Source: Tetragonia tetragonoides
Taxonomy: Eukaryota; Streptophyta; Magnoliopsida; Caryophyllales; Aizoaceae
NCBI GenBank assembly: GCA_038025085.1
Contig: CM076143.1
Coordinates: 39,043,001-39,107,000, forward strand
Direction of reading: 5' to 3'
Length of the DNA: 64,000 bases
Shown one piece after another: positions 1 through 12,200 of this stretch (its first letter is position 1; each line of letters opens with the position of its first letter). Made by a program: the position numbers and the translations under genes. A model generated the notes under the pieces. The model made no database searches. It was not told the DNA's origin and saw nothing but the letters and a program-made list of their open reading frames with translations.

Positions 1-731
1 AGACAAAAATTAAAACCCTAACTTAACATGAATTGAAGGGAGAAAACAGGGAGAGAAAGAGAAGGAACTCTTACTAGGAGACGAAGGGGAATATTGGATG
101 AGTAGATGACGCGACTCAACGATGATGAAGTCGACCATGGGACGTGGTGGTTCGATTTTTGTGGATCTGATTTCGCCCAAGCGGTAAGGGGTTCGATTTT
201 GTTGGGATCGATTTCTCTAAGGCGGTGAGGGGTTCGATTTTGCGGGTTCGTCTTCTCCAAGGTAGAAGAAGGCAATCATGGTTGTGGGTGTATATTGAGG
301 AGAATATGGTTTGTTGTCGAGAGAGAGAAGGTAGGAGTGGAGGACGGATAGTTAGGGAATAGGGTTACAGTAGAAAGTTAAAAAGAAGCATAATTTTCCT
401 TTTTTTTTTTCTCGTTGAGAGAGAGAAGGTAGGAGTGGAGGACGGATAGTTAGGGAATAGGGTTACAGTAGAAAGTTAAAAAGAAGCACAATTTTCCTTT
501 TTTTTTTTCTCGCGAGAAACTACCACGGTTGGAAAGGGAAACCGTTGTAGAAAATATTATCTACTATGGTCCACACAACACCCGTCGTAGATAGTATATT
601 ATCTACTACGGTTCCGACTGTCGTAGAATCTTTCGAACTAATTATAAAACTGCCACCGCTTGTATATCTACCACGGTTTTATGTGTAACCATAGTAGTTC
701 AGCATAGTGAAATCTCATTTTTGCACTAGTG
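1..731. mobile_element. CACTA-type DNA transposon end
   Basis: The segment ends at 731 with ...TTTTTGCACTAGTG, whose reverse complement begins CACTAGTGCAAAAATGAG, a CACTA (En/Spm) type terminus. Inward of it (about 515-700) lie repeated subterminal words such as CTACCACGGTT, CTACTATGGT and CTACTACGGT in both orientations, as expected for transposase-binding subterminal repeats. The other end lies left of the window, so neither length nor target duplication can be checked. No transposase is visible in this part. Confidence 0.6.
318..511. repeat. 98-bp direct tandem duplication
   Basis: Two head-to-tail copies, about 98 bp apart, begin GAGAGAGAAGGTAGGAGTGG and end in a T-run followed by CTCG. 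They differ at only a few positions, so the duplication looks recent relative to the surrounding decay. It lies inside the CACTA fragment. Confidence 0.85.
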
Positions 732-1857
732 AAGGAAGGATATTAAAGATATAATTAAAGTTGAAGAGGGTATGTCATGGGTCATATTTCATTATAAAGG
801 AGGGGGGGGAGGGAGCCGGTAACTGGTTGGGGTTTTTTTGATTTTATGTGATGATGTGTGGTGGGGGGTCTGATGGTTTTACTTTTTTAAACACAAATAT
901 TGTCTCATGATGTTGAGAATAGTATGCTCTAGAGAGGCAGAATATGTAAGTTCAAAGTATATAGTATTACAAGAGAACCCTCCCTCTAATAGATCAGATG
1001 TTTTGGCAATATGCCCTGTTTTGTTTCGTGAAGGCCCTGAAGGTCTCTGTACCCTTTCATCCATGATATGCCGATAACTTATTACTTGGTATGTATAATC
1101 TGTTAAATTCTCATTGGGTTTTATAATTTGAAGTTGGAGTGAGTATTGGTGAAACAGAGCTATAAGGTATTAAATCATGGTAATGTACTGCAAGGATAAC
1201 GAGGGAGGGACGGATAGGATAGTGGGTGAGGGGTGAGGTAAAACTCTTTAAAATGATTTAGTAATTGAGAGGTTATATCACAGATGAGTTGATCGAAGAC
1301 TACAAGAAACAAGGCATACTTGGCTTCTCAAGCTCACAGAGAGTATGATAATTTTAATTTTTTGGAAGTTGCCAATATATGCATGTAATAAAAATTGATT
1401 TTCATAATGTAATTATTCTATACTCCAATTACTTGTTAATTATGTAGACAATTTTTTGGATTCATTCATATGTACAACTATCATGGTAATTGGTGACTAC
1501 ATGTGCAATGCACGTGCCAACTTTCTAGTCTTTATTTAAAATTTTAGTGATTTTTTTGGTACCATTGGCATAACACAATCTCAAACACATCATTGTTTGT
1601 TATTGTGTTGTGTGGTGGTTTAGAATTATAGTAGTTGGAGATTTGATTTGAATTTGGTTTATTATCCTTCTTCTTTGTTGGGTGCCTATCGAATTTACTT
1701 TTTTCCGAATTTATGTGTTTTGTTTTCCATATTCGGGTCACTTGCATTCACCTTAGGTTCTTGTTGTAACTTTGTAAACGTTCTTGAGCTCGTAAGGTGT
1801 GGTGTCCTTATAGTGGCGATTGAAACTTTTCTCTTAAGAGTTGTATACATAAAATTG
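732..1857. other. No gene recognised
   Basis: AT-rich sequence with short open frames only. I see no domain-like translation, no terminal repeats and no RNA gene here. Confidence 0.6.
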
Positions 1858-2640
1858 TGTCAAACACTACTCCCGAAAAGATATGGTAATTATAAGATCG
1901 CAGAGGAGATTTAGGTCATCTCAACAACTACTTGTACCTTTATAAAAGGGGAGATCAACTCGGGTTAGAATGGGGACTGGTCCGAACAAGCCACAAATGC
2001 CGGCCCCGTCACAAAAAGTTGTAACCCCACAAAATATCAATAAAAGTTCTTTTTTGAAGGTTTGAATTAATTTGTTGATTACAAATTGGCACGCTTGGTG
2101 GGACGATTTTTGCTGTTCATCTCCAATGGTAGGGGTAATCATATTAAGTTTCGAGACCAAGTTGTTATTTGACATTGAAGTCTCCACAAGTAGTCTCAAT
2201 AAGGCATTTAGTAGACACCAAGTTCATGTCAAACAGTACTCCCAAAAGATATGATAATTTATCTCAAAACAAATGATAATATGTAGACATTGAAATTGCC
2301 ACAAATAATACTCCCAGAAAGATATGATAAATATCTTATGGAATATTTATTATCTTTTATTCCAAAAAGATAAGATTGCAGAGGGAATTTAGGTCATCTC
2401 AATAACTGCTCCTCTACTATACATATAAGGAGATCACCTGATGGTTGAAAAAGAACTGTATGGAACAACCAACAAATGCCCCACTGGGCTCTACCTACCA
2501 CAAACCAATAGGTTTGTAGCTTGGGAACAAGTCGAGAATACCCTCGTTCTGCTAGGTTTTAAGAAAAAGCTTCCAAATCCAAATCAAGAGATATATAAAA
2601 GTTGTAACCCATAAATTATCAATAAAAATTATTATTCCAT
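1858..2640. mobile_element. TRIM-like element or degenerate short-LTR pair
   Basis: Two diverged units begin TGTCAAACACTACTCCC (1858) and TGTCAAACAGTACTCCC (2227). Both share AAAAGATATG, then GCAGAGG..ATTTAGGTCATCTCAA, a TATA-like ATATAAGGAGATCA or TTATAAAAGGGGAGATCA, and a terminal GTTGTAACCC..ATCAATAAAA. The first unit ends ATTACA at 2083, followed by AATTGGCACGCTTGGTGGG, which sits where a primer-binding site would. The internal part is about 140 bp and non-coding. This fits a terminal-repeat retrotransposon in miniature or solo LTR fragments. The right unit has internal duplications and an unclear 3' end. Confidence 0.45.
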
Positions 2641-3168
2641 ATTTTCTTGCCAGCGGAGCCTTTTCTACTCCCCGTGGTTGGCTATTACATAGCCGGGGTG
2701 AGGTGTTTAGATTGGGCCCAAATGGATTCGCTCCTCGGGTTTTTATTACCACATTTTGTTTTCTTTCAGAACTCTCTTGTTGTCTAACATTACGCCTCCT
2801 GAGATGGGAACTCAGTGTTTCAATCACTTTCTTAGCATTAAAAAAAAATACATCATTGAGGGATGTTTTTTAAAATGAAAACTTGATACTAAAAATTGGA
2901 AAAAGTTGGAATAAACTAAAGAAAATTATAACAAATTGGAGAAAACTTGAACAAAATGGAGAAAATTGGAAAACTGAAACTTATTGGAGCTTTTGCATTT
3001 ATGTGTTTTAGTCATTTGGAGTAGAATTTTAGGAAAATAATTATTTTTAGTTTTATAATGAATAATAATATAATAATAAATATTATTATTATTTATTATA
3101 GTTATTTATAGTAAAATAATGATAATAATAAGGAAAATTGGATGAGAATAATCTCACATTTCACTTAT
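2641..3168. other. AT-rich spacer, no gene recognised
   Basis: Contains runs such as AATAATAATATAATAATAAA and an imperfect repeat of TTGGAGAAAA/TTGGAAAA around 2895-2970. Nothing coding is supported. Confidence 0.6.
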
Positions 3169-3176
3169 CTTACAAC

Positions 3177-4408
3177 CAGAGGCGGACCCACGTTATAGGG
3201 TGTGGGGTCAATTGATCCCATATTTTTTTAAAAAATTGATGAGAAAGCGTGTGCGAGTTAAAGGAAAAAAGAATAAAGTTCCTCTTTTACACCCATACTA
3301 TTTGGGCATATTACTGATGCACCCATTAAAAAGTAAGGGACAATTAGTAAAGGTGAGGTTAAGATTGGAAGAATCTATAAAACTAAAAACATACCCATCC
3401 CCATGTGAATAAAGGGGCCACCCACCTGATTACTCTCTCGCTTCCCTCTCATTTCTCTCTCCTCTGATAGTCTGATTTCTCGAGAAACAATGCAAAATGA
3501 AAAAACAAACACTCACAAGCTACTGCTCTTCTCCTCTCCTCTCCTCTCCTCTCCTTCTCTCTTCTCTCAGTCTCCCATAGTCATACCTCATACGACCAAA
3601 ATCAACTCCCAAACAAAAGCAAACTCTCAAAGCACTCTTAAAGCAAACCAAAACAAGCTAGAGACCTCATCCAAAAAAATAAAATAAAAAAAGCTAGAAG
3701 AGGATGACGATCAAGTTCAAGATCAGGATATGGACATCATCATTTCTTCCATGTATTCGAGTTTCTCGAGTTTCTTATTTTGAAATTCGCTTAATTTCCC
3801 CTTGAATCATCAATCGCCTTGAATGTTTGAACTGATTTGTAAGTGCCCACAATCAAAATGTATATTTGAGGAGAGAGATTATTGGAGAATAAAGGAAAAG
3901 GGGGTTTTGAATGCTTTCAACAAGAAAGGATGGAGTGATTTTAGAGTCAAAATTTAGAAGCCCAATTGAAGCTATATATGTTTATGAAGCTAGCTACAAC
4001 AAGGATTGAAAATGAAGGGGCAAAAGGACAGGACTATTATTTGATACTGTAATTTTATGAGAGAGAACGGATGAGATTAGAGATGGAATATAAATGACAG
4101 AGTTGGTGTCTTTAGTGGAGAGTTGAAAGGAAATATGAATAAATAAATAAAAAAATTGAATGAATGACAAGAGTGGAGTTTTTAAAAGGTTTTCATTATT
4201 AGATATAAATGACGTAAAAATCATATATGGACGTGTCTTTAGTATTGAGACTATTGGGTATTTGGGTTGTGAATAATTTGTAAGATGTTTTTTTTTTTTT
4301 TTTTTTTGTTTTTTTTTTTTTGCTCGTTAATTGGTAGGAAGTTAGTAAAGAGAAATTTGCTCAATTGGAGTTTAGATACGACTATGCGCTTCCTAATTGA
4401 AAATGTTG

Positions 4409-4491
<83 letters not shown>

Positions 4492-4701
4492 GTGCTGGTC
4501 AGTGATTCAGTCTAATTGGTATTTTTTATAAATTGTTGTTGATATGTGGTGGAGTTGGAATTTGTGATTTTGGTTTTGAATACTGGAAAATATGGGGTAT
4601 CGGCCACCGTGAGATACGGGTAAAATTGACACCCGTTTTTTTGAATATTTTTTACTTCTACCTCTTGCACCCATACTTTATATTTTCTGGGTCCGCCACT
4701 G
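3177..4701. mobile_element. Non-autonomous hAT-like transposon
   Basis: The left end reads CAGAGGCGGACCCA, and the reverse complement of the right end reads CAGTGGCGGACCCA (13 of 14 match). The element is flanked by perfect 8-bp target duplications CTTACAAC at 3169-3176 and 4702-4709, the hallmark of hAT transposition. The 1525-bp interior has only short open frames, T- and CT-rich tracts and an (AT)n microsatellite; no hAT transposase is readable. It is therefore a non-autonomous derivative. The TIR motif GGCGGACCCA is seen in plant hAT-like MITEs; the exact family was not checked. Confidence 0.85.
4410..4487. repeat. (AT)n microsatellite
   Basis: About 78 bp of nearly uninterrupted TA dinucleotides inside the hAT-like element, preceded by long T-runs at 4285-4321. 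Confidence 0.97.
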
Positions 4702-4795
4702 CTTACAACAAAAAATATCACTTTGTCTGAAATAATCTCACGTATTGCCCGAGTTAATAGCTGTGGTTAGATCAAAAATTCGTTAACTCTCTGTT

Positions 4796-5341
4796 AACTT
4801 AGGGGTCGTTTGGTTCAAAGAGTGGAAAGGAAATGGAGTGGAATCCAATTAGGGGGATGAATGGTAACAATATCCATTACCTCTTTTACTTGTTTGGTTA
4901 CAAATTGGAATGGAATTACATGTTTCTCATTTCCTTTGTTAAGACAATAATTAAGAATTTGTAGAAAGAGATAAAACACAATTTATAAAAAATTATTGAA
5001 CAAAGTGGAACATCAAATAATACCAATAAGTCCAAAAATCACACGTCTCCACTCTCTCTCTCTCCTCTGGTTCCTCTGATTTCCTCTGTCAAATAACATA
5101 AAATCAAAAACAAGGTAAAAAATGTATCAATTTTGCCATTGTTGTCAACAAAGCTCTACGGTGGCCTTGTTAATAGAGATTTTCTTCAAATTGTGGTGCA
5201 ATTTCTATGAGCACCAAATTTCCATTTTCAGAAACAAAGATCCAAATTTTTTTTTTATCATAGATGTTGCAAACTTTGGATAGCAATTCACATATCTAGA
5301 ACTTCAAAAAAAACATGCAGAAAAAAGAACGAAAATTGTAA

Positions 5342-5413
<72 letters not shown>

Positions 5414-5674
5414 ATGGGATAGGGCGGGGGTGGGTTGACGGAAATAGTACGAGGGCGGTACTGGTGGAGCATGCTGCGTGCGGGCTACTTTTGATACTAG
5501 AGGGAAACAGAATTGAAACCCTGGGGGTGGGGACGGTTTCAAAATGGAGGTTTGGTTACCATGAAGTAATGGAGTGGATTACCACTACTACTCAACCAAA
5601 CATCAGCTAAAGGAATGGATTGATAGATTCCATTACTAGGGCCACGGAAACGCGAACCAAACGGGGCCTAAGTT
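4796..5674. mobile_element. MITE-like inverted-repeat element
   Basis: Near-perfect terminal inverted repeats: the left end contains AACTTAGGGG then TCGTTTGGTTC, and the right end, reverse-complemented, contains AACTTAGGCC then CCGTTTGGTTC (18 of 21 match). Both ends continue inward with purine-rich AATGGAGTGGAATCC/AATGGAGTGGATTACC-like words. No transposase frame is present. The outer bases are themselves palindromic, so a target duplication cannot be delimited and the superfamily (hAT or PIF/Harbinger) is undecided. Confidence 0.7.
5347..5410. repeat. (GA)n microsatellite
   Basis: About 64 bp of pure GA inside the MITE-like element. It creates an artefactual SLSLSLS frame on the minus strand. 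Confidence 0.97.
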
Positions 5675-6305
5675 GATACATGTGATGATTGTAGGGAATT
5701 TTTCCATGACTTTTAGTTAATTTACTTCTCTCTCGCATGCACATCTATCTCAGCAGCAACACCTTTCTTCATTAAATTTCAGACATTTGTTGGATTTATG
5801 ATGAAATTGCAGGTCTAAAAATGAGTTTGGACATCGAATTGGTGGCAAAATGCAACCTTAGATGCATGAAGAAGAATTGTGTGGATTTACTAGTGTACCA
5901 TATTGTAATAACCCAAAATTTTTAGTTACCTTATTAGCTATAATTTCTGAGATTAGCCAAATTAATCACAAATAGAACTCCTAATTATTTTAATTTCTCA
6001 AAAAGTCATTAGTTATTCCAATTTTTATATATATGCGAATTGATTATTTTTAATCACAATTATTATAGCATAATTAGCGAAAACGAAAAGAAGAACGATT
6101 TAGATTACTGATCATTAATTTTCTAAATTTTTCGTTAATCACATGATTAGCCAACTAATCACGAAATTAAAATCCTAATAAACCTCCTAAATTACATGAG
6201 TCGCATGGTGGAAAGACCTTGCATATAAAACTTGATACTATTCATTTGATTGGGACTTGCCTTATTACTTTATTTCTCACAAAAAAATTTGACAAGTGTA
6301 GCATG
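5675..6305. other. No gene; possible decayed LTR start at 5903
   Basis: At about 5903 the sequence reads TGTAATAACCCAAAATTTTT, resembling the TGTAATACCCC start of chromovirus LTRs such as the one in this window at 25628-37503. It is followed by about 280 bp of AT-rich DNA with repeated GATTAGCCAA words. No second LTR or PBS is seen, so this is only a suggestion. 5675-5900 shows nothing recognisable. Confidence 0.3.
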
Positions 6306-6445
6306 CACTATAACAAATCATCACTTGTGCCACAGTTGAACACGTGGCACAAGATCCAAATTTTCGTGGCTAGACTATCTAGCCACGGGAAAACTGGTTG
6401 TTTGGTCCCGTGGCACAAGTGAGCGTGGCAAGGAGATTTCCACGG
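6306..6445. mobile_element. CACTA-type end, interrupted by element A
   Basis: Begins CACTATAACAAATCATCAC, a CACTA-like terminus, preceded by ATG as a possible 3-bp target duplication. It is followed by repeated subterminal words around GTGGC: CACTTGTGCCAC, ACGTGGCACAAG, CCGTGGCACAAGTG and GCGTGGC. It stops abruptly at 6445, where the LTR of element A begins. Similar words (CGTGGCTA, GCTAGCCACG) reappear right of the nest at about 59792-59860. Confidence 0.6.
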
Positions 6446-7036
6446 TGTAGACACCCAAATGTGTCCCTCTGGCGTAACACCCATTGATGATAACCTATAA
6501 TCATGTTAAAGAAACGAATGTCAATGCTCGACGTACTTATGCTCATTTGAAACCCTTTATCCATCCTCATTAAGGATCTCATTAATTTTCATACCCACAA
6601 ATAGCCCTTTCCAAAAGCTTTCCAACGCCATCTCATTTATCCCAATCGGACGCCGGAGTCAAAAGTTATGATTTAATGAAGTTATGGACTAAAAACGATA
6701 TTCTCATACCCGCATATCACGGTTCAAGGCTGATTTTTAGCCATGCAAGGTTTAATTGGATTATGAGCCCACTAATCTTGTTTTCCTCTTTGAATTAGTT
6801 TTCCAATGATTTATTATAGGTCAAAATCTCATTAGAAACAAAGGAGATATGATCCGATCATTAAATAATGCGCTGAAACGGACACTTTTCTAGTGTTTGG
6901 GCCATAACTAATAGGATACTTGTGATATTTGAGCCCAAAATATGTCAAAACAAAGCCCTTTGAACAAGGAATCCAACACACCAAGAATCAAGCCAATCAG
7001 AACTTAAACGAGCACTCCAACGGTATTTTCGTGGAA

Positions 7037-7242
7037 GCGGCGGCTAAAACCCGGGCCGCGGGCCCTAGCGGCCCGCCGATAGAGCCCAGCGGTAGGCCGC
7101 TGGAGCTCTGGCAACAGCCGCCAGACTCATGCGGCATGGTCGGGGCCGCTGGAAGTTCAGCGGCGCTCCCGAGGGCCGCTGTGCACCATTTTTGGTCCGG
7201 GAATCCTAATTTGACCTCCTTTCCGGCCCAATCCCAATAAAT
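7037..7242 (+). promoter_or_regulatory. GC-rich hairpin array and TATA-like site in LTR A
   Basis: A GC-rich island in an AT-rich LTR with repeated GCGGC/GCCGC words in both orientations (GCGGCGGC, AGCGGCCCGCC, AGCGGTAGGCCGCT, CGGGGCCGCTGG). About 45 bp downstream lies CAATAAATACCCC, a TATA-like site. The arrangement parallels the U3 promoter of element C and the two antisense-gene promoters in C. Confidence 0.45.
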
Positions 7243-7805
7243 ACCCCTCTAAACTAATTTTTACGAGACCAACACTCATTATTACGACATTTTCACCCAT
7301 TAACTCAATAGAACCCTAACATCTCTCTCTCTCCACTATCTCATGCAACCCTAATCAAATCAATTCAAGTATTCATCAAGCCTCATTTAAGAGCAACTTC
7401 ATACACAAGAGCAAGGCAAATACAAGAGCAATTGATATTCAATTCTAGTGCAACAAAAGGTTAACCTGAGGGTAATTTTCTCAATCTTTCAAATCCCTTT
7501 TTCAAATCATTTTTTAGTTTGATTATGATTATGGTTGATTTGTATATCATGTTTTGATTGTTTTAGTTTTGTTATTAATCATATTCATGTCTAGATAAAT
7601 AAATTACAAGTCTTAATTAGTTCATTGCATAATTAGAGTTACTTTGCATCTTTTCATGCTTATTTAGTCTAATTCTAGATTAATGCATGTTTAGTGTAAA
7701 TATTGCATATTTTCATAATTAATATATTTAATTACCAGATTTAATTAAAAAAACAGTGATACGGCTTTCTCTCTCTAGCCTTGGCTCTTTCAGTTCTCCA
7801 TCGCC

Positions 7806-9215
7806 ATGGCTAAGAATCCTCGACCTAGGGGGAGACCGCGTAAGAATCAAGCAAAATCTCAATCGAAATCGAAGAATAAAGGGAAAGAGAAAGAATTTGA
7901 GATAGTAAGGACTAAATATCTAGACAAGGGGAAGGGTATTGAAGTACCCTTGCGAATTGAACCGCTGGAATTTGATCTTTGTTCCAGCTCGACGGCGGAA
8001 GCTACGCCCGTACGGGTTGAAACTGCTGCACCAGTGGAACCCAGTTCAGCTATTCGTCGGAGCTTAAATCAATGGGAGGCGACGATGAGCGCACCGACTA
8101 GAGCTGGCGATGAAGGGTGGATTAATGGGCTTGTTCTGGACCCGGTGGTGGAGCAGGTGCCTGAGCTCCCTGAACTAGTACGACCAGCACCTGAATCATC
8201 AATTGCTCGAGCTTCCTTCATTCCTAACGCAGAGGGGAGTGATGCTTGTTGTGTAAGGCCACAACTGAGCCATCAAAGTAAGACAACTGTGAAAATTACT
8301 TTTAGTGATATTCATGATGAGGTGGAATACTGGAAATCTGCAATTGTTTGCTATGTGTTGGGGGCTAACCCTCATCTAGAGGTTATGACTGGTTTTTTCA
8401 ATAGAATCTGGAGAAATTGTGGTATTGAAAAGGTATCTGCTGTCCCCCTGGTGGGTTATTCTTGGTGAGACTAGACTCATTTGACAATAGGACTAAAGCT
8501 TCAAATATGGGTCCTATTATGTTTGATAATAAGCCAGTAGTAATGAAACCATGGATGCCAAATATGGATTTGAGGAAGAAAAAAGGTTGATACTGTTCCT
8601 ATCTGGGTAAAGGTTTATGGTTTGGATGTGAAATACTGGGGGTTGAACAATATGTTTAAAATAGCATCTCCATTGGGGAATGTCCTTAAGGCAGATGATG
8701 CTAATATAGATAAAACTGGTTTGGGGTTTGCAAAACTGCTAATTGAAGTCACTCTAGGTCAGGAATTTCTAGATGAAATCTGTTTTGAGGATGAATGGGG
8801 TGCTCTCATATCTTTACATGTCACTTATGACTGAAAACCAGTGGCCTGCAATAGATGTAAAGGGTATGGTCACGCTGAGATAAATTGTAAGAAGCCTGCA
8901 CCCACTCAAAGGCAACAATCGAGACCTATTCAACAACCTGCAAGGGTTGTTCAGAACATTCAGTCTGTGACTGATAATGAGGGCTTTCAGGCTCCTACTA
9001 GAATTGTGAGAAGAACAAGCCCAGATCCTACTCAAGTGCCTATGGTCATAAGCAATCCATTTGCTGCCCTTCCATGTAGTACAGATGAAGCTTCTTCATC
9101 TACAGATGCTGACCTTCTTGGCTGCTCAAATGGTGTGATTAATTGTGGAGCTATTCCTATCTTGGCAAATATAAGTAATGGTGCAGGGGACCCACCCCCT
9201 TCCATTAATGGATAA
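7806..9215 (+). pseudogene. LINE ORF1, DUF4283-like RNA-binding protein, broken
   Basis: Starts at ATG 7806 with a basic, low-complexity N-terminus (KNPRPRGRPRKN). The middle resembles the DUF4283 region of plant LINE ORF1 proteins (VEYWKSAIVCYVLGANP at about 8321-8370, KPWMPN, PIWVKVYGL). A retroviral-type zinc knuckle, CNRCKGYGHAEINC, is encoded at about 8845-8890. Such proteins bind the LINE transcript and accompany it into the nucleus. Damage: a frameshift at about 8450, a compensating shift in an A-run at about 8580, and a TGA at 8832-8834 just before the knuckle. The 3' end overlaps the ORF2 start in another frame. Confidence 0.8.
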
Positions 9216-12200
9216 CATTTGTTGCTGGAATGTAAGAGGCCTGAACAATGTCGACAAGCAACATGAAGTGAAGTCTTTTTTGCATCAGCAGCGTGTTGGG
9301 TTGGCAGGTCTCTTGGAGACTAGGGTTAAAGCTGTGAATCTTCATGCAACTTCCCTAGTGATTAGTGAAGGGTGGAGTATTACTACTAATTTATCCTGTC
9401 ATTATAATGGTAGGATGATGCTGATTTGGAAGCCTCATGTATTTGACATCAACATTCTGGTTATGTCTTCTCAGTTTATACACTGTTTTGTTGTTCACAA
9501 AGGGACAGGTAAGAGATTCTATTGCACTTTCATATATGCTTTCAATGATGGTGCAGATAGAATAGCTTCATGGAATGATTTATGTGGTATTAGCAACTCT
9601 ATGAGTGATCATTGGCTTATATGTGGAGATTTTAATAATGTGCTACACAATGAAGATAGAATTGGTGCAGCTGTTAGTGTAAATGAAATCACTCATTTTA
9701 GAGATTGTTTGGCTTATTGCGAGTTGCATGAAGTCAAGGCTCATGGTTCTTTTTTCATCTGGACCAATAAACAACATGGAGATAAAAGAGTGTTTAGCAA
9801 AATTGACTGGGTGTTTGCCAATGCTGACTGGTTTGATGTATTTCCTGCTACCACAACAACCTTCCTCCCTGAAGGGTTGTTTGATCATTGCCTTGCCTTC
9901 GCAAGATTCATTGATAATAGTTGTTCTAGGGTAAGACCTTTCAGGTATTTCAATACGTGGTCGCAGTGGCTTGAGTATGGTGATAGAGTCAGAATGGGGT
10001 GGTCAGTACAGGTTTATGGCGTGCCAATGTACAGATTAGTCTGTAAGTTGAAGGGGCTAAAGAAAATTTTCAAGGATTTCAATAGTATGGGGGCGAGTGA
10101 TATTTGCAAAGATGACCTTCAAGATCAAGTTCAACTAGACCAGTGTCAGAAAGCCCTGCAGCAAGATCCATGCAATTTATCTCTGAGACAGGAAGAGTTA
10201 CAAGCTCAGCAAAAGTACAGAATGCTTAATAATAATGCAAAAGATAGGTATCTGAAGCAGAAAAGTAAAGCTCATTGGCTTCAATATGGGGATGTGAATT
10301 CTTCTTTCTTCCATAACAGTATCAGATTAAGAAGACAGCAAAACAGTATCTACACAATTCAGAATGAGGCTGGGCAAGTACTTTCTTCTCCTAATGAGGT
10401 GGTGAATGCCTTTCTTGACTATTACATGTGTTTGTTGGGTACCTCTACACCTCCTAAACAGCAAGTTGATATTAATTTGGTGAGACAAGGCAATGTGGTA
10501 AGTGAACAGCAAAGAGATGCTCTTTGTGTGCCATTTACTAGTGGTGAAGTAAAACAAGCTATCTTCTCTATCCCAGGGAATAAGTCTCCGGGACCAGATG
10601 GCTTTAGTTCCCAATTTTTTAAAGATTCTTGGGATACTGTAGGGGGGGAGGTGACTGAAGCTGTTCTTGATTTTTTCAAACATGGCAAGTTGTTAAAGCA
10701 AGTAAACACAACTGCTATTACTCTCATCCCTAAGAAAACTCAGCCTACTTCAGTCAAAGACTATAGACCTATTGGTTACTGCTCTGTTATCTATAAATGT
10801 ATCTCCAAGTTGCTGTGTCTGAGATTGAAGAAGGTGCTTCCCATTTTGATTGATGAAGTTCAAGGGGCCTTTGTTGCTAACAGATATATTGTGCAAAATG
10901 TGTTGATAGCACAAGATCTTGTTAGTAAATATGGAAGGAAATCTAATCCTGCTAGATGTGTGCTCAAGGTAGATTTGCAAAAGGTTTATGATAGCATTGG
11001 ATGGTCTTTCTTGGAGGATATGATGGTGGCTCTCAAGTTTCCTGATCAGTTCATTAAATGGATCATGGTATGTGTTTCCTCTCCATACTACTCTCTTGTT
11101 ATAAATGGGTCTATGCATGTTTTTTTCACTGGTAGAAGAGGATTAAAGCAAGTAGACCCCATGTCTCCTTTGCTCTTTGTTATTTGTATGGAATATTTGT
11201 CTAGAATACTGAAATGGATAGGGAGTTAGAAGAACTTTAAATATCACCCCAGATGTAAACCCTTGGGATTGAATCACATGTGCTTTGCTGATGACCTGCT
11301 ATTATTCTGTCATGGTGACTTAGATTCTATTGTGATTTTGTTGAGAGGTTTTGAGACTTTCCTGCATGCTCTGGGCTTGTGGCCAATAAGAGCAAATCAG
11401 CTGGGTATTTTTGTAATATGTCTGAGCAAACAGTTGAGGATATAACTAAAGCTACTGGGTATCAAGTTGGCGAGCTCCCATTCAAATATCTGGGCATCCC
11501 TGTTTCTTCCAAAAGGCTATCCAATACTGATTGTGATATTTTAGTTGAGAAAATCATTTCAAGAATTAGATGCTGGGGATCAAAGAATCTGTCATATGTA
11601 GGGAGAGTGACATTGGTGAATTCTGTGTTATTGACTCTTCATTCCTACTGGGCCTCTATCTTTATTCTTCCAAAAACAGTTCTCCATAAAATTGTTGCTG
11701 TGTGTAGAAATTTCTTGTGGGATGGTAAAGCCATTTATTCAAGAACCCCCCCCCCCCATAGCTTGGGAGTTTGTTTGTAGACCTAAATCTGCAGGTGGTC
11801 TTGATATTAAAGACTATTTCACATGGAATGTAGCCTCTATTGGGAAATATGTATGGTGGCTTGCATCCAAGCAAGACTCCCTGTGGGTTAAATGGGTGCA
11901 TCATATATATTTGAAGGGGAAGAGCTGGTGGGAATACAAGATTAGCCCATTAGCTAGCTGGGCATGGAAGAAGGCTTGTGAGTGTAGGGATATCTTCAAA
12001 GCTGCATATTCTCAGGACACTTGGTCTGGTAATGTAAATGGTAAATACTCTATCAAGAGTGGCTACAGATGGTTGCAACCCCCTGCTATCAAGGTTAAAT
12101 GGTCAAACTGGGTCTGGAACAAACATAACCAACCAAAGCATGCTTTTATAGCATGGATGGCAGCACTCAACAAACTACAAACAAAAGAGAGATTGCACAA

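Noticed and set aside
2552..2827. 91-codon minus-strand frame
   Set aside because: No domain, runs through a degenerate repeat unit.
4285..4488. Open frame with an IYIYIY tail on the plus strand
   Set aside because: It is translation of a T-run and an (AT)n microsatellite; no start context or domain.
5288..5542. Open frame with SLSLSL repeats on the minus strand
   Set aside because: Product of the (GA)n tract in a MITE-like element.
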